Source: Verrucomicrobiales bacterium
GTDB taxonomy: Bacteria > Verrucomicrobiota > Verrucomicrobiia > Verrucomicrobiales > DEV007
NCBI GenBank assembly: GCA_002696885.1
Contig: NZSO01000057.1
Location: 1 to 8,679, forward strand
Direction of reading: 5' to 3'
Length of the DNA stretch: 8,679 nucleotides
The translations under genes and the position numbers were made by a program. Positions 6,893 to 8,679 of this stretch are shown piece after piece (positions within the stretch are counted from its first letter, which is position 1; every line of letters starts with the position of its first letter). The notes under the pieces were generated by a model. It saw nothing but the letters and a program-made list of their open reading frames with translations. It was not told the origin of the DNA and made no database searches.

Positions 6893-8368
6893 CTACTTAA
6901 TCATCCATTTAAAACCAATTTTTTCAAAATCGCTTCTTGCCATTTCGCTTGTAAATGATTTGAACAATCTTTCCATGAGGTTTTTCTGGTTAGATTCTAG
7001 GCCAATGGCAAATGGTTGTAATGCAGTAGCCAATGGACTGTTGATTTCAACAATCACGCAATCATCTAATGTTGTAGGATTGGCTAATGCATTACTTTTG
7101 TATACAATGCCAGCGTCTAATGAGCCTGCTCTCAATTTATTAACAAGGAAATCACCAGTTGCGGAGTTGAGTTCTAAATTATCACCCAATTTAATCTCTA
7201 AACTATTTAGAAGATTGACTGTAAGTGCGCCCAAGGCAGATTTTTCAGGGTGAGCAAGACCAACGCGAATTCCTGGTTTTGTTAAATCATCGATCTTAGA
7301 AATCCTATCAGATGCTTTTTTATTAACCAGTATTATCATATCATTCTGACTAACTGTAACTGGTGAAGAAAACATTTCTTGAACGTCATCCATAAATGAA
7401 AGATCACATGAGAAATAGGCGTCTGGCCTTGCTCCAGCTTTCATTTGTGAAACTAGGATACCGCAACCGTTAGGTACGACAGAAATCTTCACCCCTTCTC
7501 GCTCTTCAAATTTTTCCATTGATTGTTTAATTGCTGGATTAAGCATTGCTCCAGTAAATAAAACAACATTCGGTTTGTCTTCCCATTTATCGCCTTCAAT
7601 TATTTTATAACCATACTTACTTAGAGCTTTTTGACCCTTGTCTATTGAAGATAAATATCTAGCAAACTTCATTGCATTGGGTTTGTTATTTGATGATTCC
7701 AGCAATCCAAGAGTGACGGTTCGAGTTTTTGAATTAAATTCATCAAGATTAACAAAGTCCAATTCATCATATTGGCTTGCTATTACATCCCAAACGATAC
7801 CAACGTCTGCAGCATCGACCTTGATTGAATTAGCCACTTCATTAACAGTAGGCTTCATGACCAAGGATTTTTTAGATAACGGGTCCCAAAGATTTAATTG
7901 AGTGAGAACATTTTTTGTTAACTTACCAACAGATGCAGCTTCAGGATTGGCTAATGCAATTCTTGCTGAATCGCTATCTAAGCAATCTTTCAAACTTTTT
8001 AATTTTAATGGATTACCTTTCTTGACCACCAAGCCAGCCTTAAGTTCACAAATTGGAATAGTCTCAATAACTAGACCTTTTTCAGAGGCTAAATTTGTAT
8101 AACTCGAATCGGCTGCAAGATATAGATCTCCTTTAGCAGATGCCTCAAGGTTTGCCAATAGAGTTCCTGACCCTCCAAATTGAATATTTATTTTTATACC
8201 ATATTCATTTTCATAGTCCTTTACGATTTCCTCAATGGGTAACCTTAAACCTGCTGCGCAATAAAAGGTTAAGTCGTCTTTTACGCTTTTATTATTAAAA
8301 AGAATATTAACACCAATGATGACTGGCATTGATACTATTAGGAGAAAAAATGAAATTTTTGCCTTCAT
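6893..8368 (-). CDS. Tandem two-domain ModA-like oxyanion-binding protein
   Basis: This secreted 491-residue protein (counted from the ATG at 8368) contains two consecutive ModA-type type-II periplasmic binding domains, about 32-255 and 267-488, where ModA has one (about 230 residues). Each copy has the same order of landmarks: an opening strand with a ligand loop (FYCAAGL at 35-41; FTGAML at 271-276), a second loop (GGSGTL at 65-70; NGCGIL at 300-305), the acidic DLYLAAD / DAYFSCD, a hinge LANPEAASVGK / LAHPEKSALGA, and a GIVW (190-193) / GIVY (420-423) strand. The N-terminus (MKAKISFFLLIVSMPVIIGV) is a signal peptide or membrane anchor, with no lipobox Cys nearby. The likely role is capturing molybdate, tungstate or a similar oxyanion for the permease encoded 5 bp downstream. 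A TTG at 8377, overlapping the upstream stop as TTGA, would add three residues; I chose the ATG because it begins a standard signal peptide. Confidence 0.88.
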   Translation of the reverse strand: MKAKISFFLLIVSMPVIIGVNILFNNKSVKDDLTFYCAAGLRLPIEEIVKDYENEYGIKINIQFGGSGTLLANLEASAKGDLYLAADSSYTNLASEKGLVIETIPICELKAGLVVKKGNPLKLKSLKDCLDSDSARIALANPEAASVGKLTKNVLTQLNLWDPLSKKSLVMKPTVNEVANSIKVDAADVGIVWDVIASQYDELDFVNLDEFNSKTRTVTLGLLESSNNKPNAMKFARYLSSIDKGQKALSKYGYKIIEGDKWEDKPNVVLFTGAMLNPAIKQSMEKFEEREGVKISVVPNGCGILVSQMKAGARPDAYFSCDLSFMDDVQEMFSSPVTVSQNDMIILVNKKASDRISKIDDLTKPGIRVGLAHPEKSALGALTVNLLNSLEIKLGDNLELNSATGDFLVNKLRAGSLDAGIVYKSNALANPTTLDDCVIVEINSPLATALQPFAIGLESNQKNLMERLFKSFTSEMARSDFEKIGFKWMIK

Positions 8369-8373
8369 TTGAT

Positions 8374-8679
8374 TCAATAGCTACATGTTGAACAATTTTG
8401 TTTTGCTGAGTTTAACGAAATTTTTTCGATTTTATAATTATCTGCATCAATACAAACCATCTGACCGTATGAGGGTTTACGGAAATTTGTTAGAATTTTG
8501 ATCCCCTCAAGAACACCAATCTGAGCAACTAATGAAGAAACAGCACCCAAAACAGGAAATTTTCTTTTCCAATGAAGGGGTTCCTCTGGATATATGCAGC
8601 GTAAACAAGGAGTAATTCCGGATTTAATACTAATTACTCTTCCTTCCATAGCATACATCGAACAGTCGATGAGTGGAAT
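8374..8679 (-). CDS. ThiF/MoeB/HesA family E1-like adenylyltransferase (C-terminal part, 5' end outside window)
   Basis: Proteins of this family adenylate the C-terminal Gly-Gly of a small ubiquitin-like sulfur carrier such as MoaD or ThiS. Only the last 101 residues or so are in the window. The frame stays open to the right edge, giving IPLIDCSMYAMEGRV, an internal family stretch, so the ATG at 8658 is not the start. Visible marks are the zinc-binding CLRC pair (from TPCLRC), the helix FPVLGAVSSLVAQIGVLEGIK and the second zinc pair CSTC two residues before the stop. The end right after CSTC means there is no rhodanese domain, as in MoeB and unlike MOCS3/MoeZ types. It sits 5 bp (or a TTGA overlap) before the tandem ModA-like gene, which points to molybdopterin or tungstopterin synthesis rather than thiamine. 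The exact subfamily is undecidable from this piece. Confidence 0.87.
   Translation of the reverse strand: MPLIDCSMYAMEGRVISIKSGITPCLRCIYPEEPLHWKRKFPVLGAVSSLVAQIGVLEGIKILTNFRKPSYGQMVCIDADNYKIEKISLNSAKQNCSTCSY

Noticed and set aside
8369..8377. TTG at 8377 as the start of the tandem binding protein
   Set aside because: It is possible, since it would overlap the upstream stop as TTGA, but the ATG at 8368 begins a normal signal peptide and neither site has a clear Shine-Dalgarno; the ATG is preferred.
8374..8658. ATG at 8658 as the start of a small 94-residue zinc protein
   Set aside because: The frame continues to the right edge with family-typical residues before this ATG (IPLIDCS), so it is an internal methionine of a ThiF/MoeB-type protein.

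Overview
This AT-rich, gene-dense window reads as chromosomal DNA from a free-living Gram-negative-type bacterium. It carries a periplasmic-binding-protein importer, a bacterial GlnRS and orthodox UvrA, and genes mostly abut or overlap by a few bases. Most starts have no convincing Shine-Dalgarno sequence, and GTG (possibly TTG) starts are used. I cannot name the phylum from the sequence alone. A GlnRS gene argues against lineages that rely only on the GatCAB route, and an uncultured marine proteobacterium would fit, but that is a guess. I see no insertion sequence, phage gene, tRNA, rRNA or CRISPR array.

Left part (1-4810): the C-terminal half of UvrA (nucleotide excision repair) enters from the left edge on the + strand. 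It ends 3 bp from the tail of a minus-strand pair: glnS (glutaminyl-tRNA synthetase), then a two-domain class II aldolase / short-chain dehydrogenase whose ATG overlaps the glnS TGA. That pair looks like a translationally coupled unit joining a housekeeping enzyme to a sugar-catabolic fusion enzyme.

Middle (4811-5389): a 96-bp divergent promoter region, the only real intergenic gap, contains a good sigma70-like promoter for a small SSAT-like GNAT acetyltransferase on the + strand. Its -10 core is an 8-bp palindrome that offers a TATAAT on both strands. The acetyltransferase gene overlaps the tail of the next operon by 12 bp, and a U-tract hairpin spans that overlap.

Right part (5378-8679, minus strand): a compact operon read from the right edge. 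It encodes the C-terminal part of a ThiF/MoeB/HesA E1-like enzyme, a secreted protein made of two tandem ModA-like binding domains, one ModB/WtpB-like permease and one short ModC-like ATPase. Gaps are 5, 5 and 1 bp. The simplest reading is a molybdate or tungstate uptake operon joined to a gene for making the pterin-dithiolene cofactor that uses the metal. The tandem binding protein, whose two putative ligand pockets differ at key positions, and the enlarged periplasmic loop of the permease are the most unusual items here.
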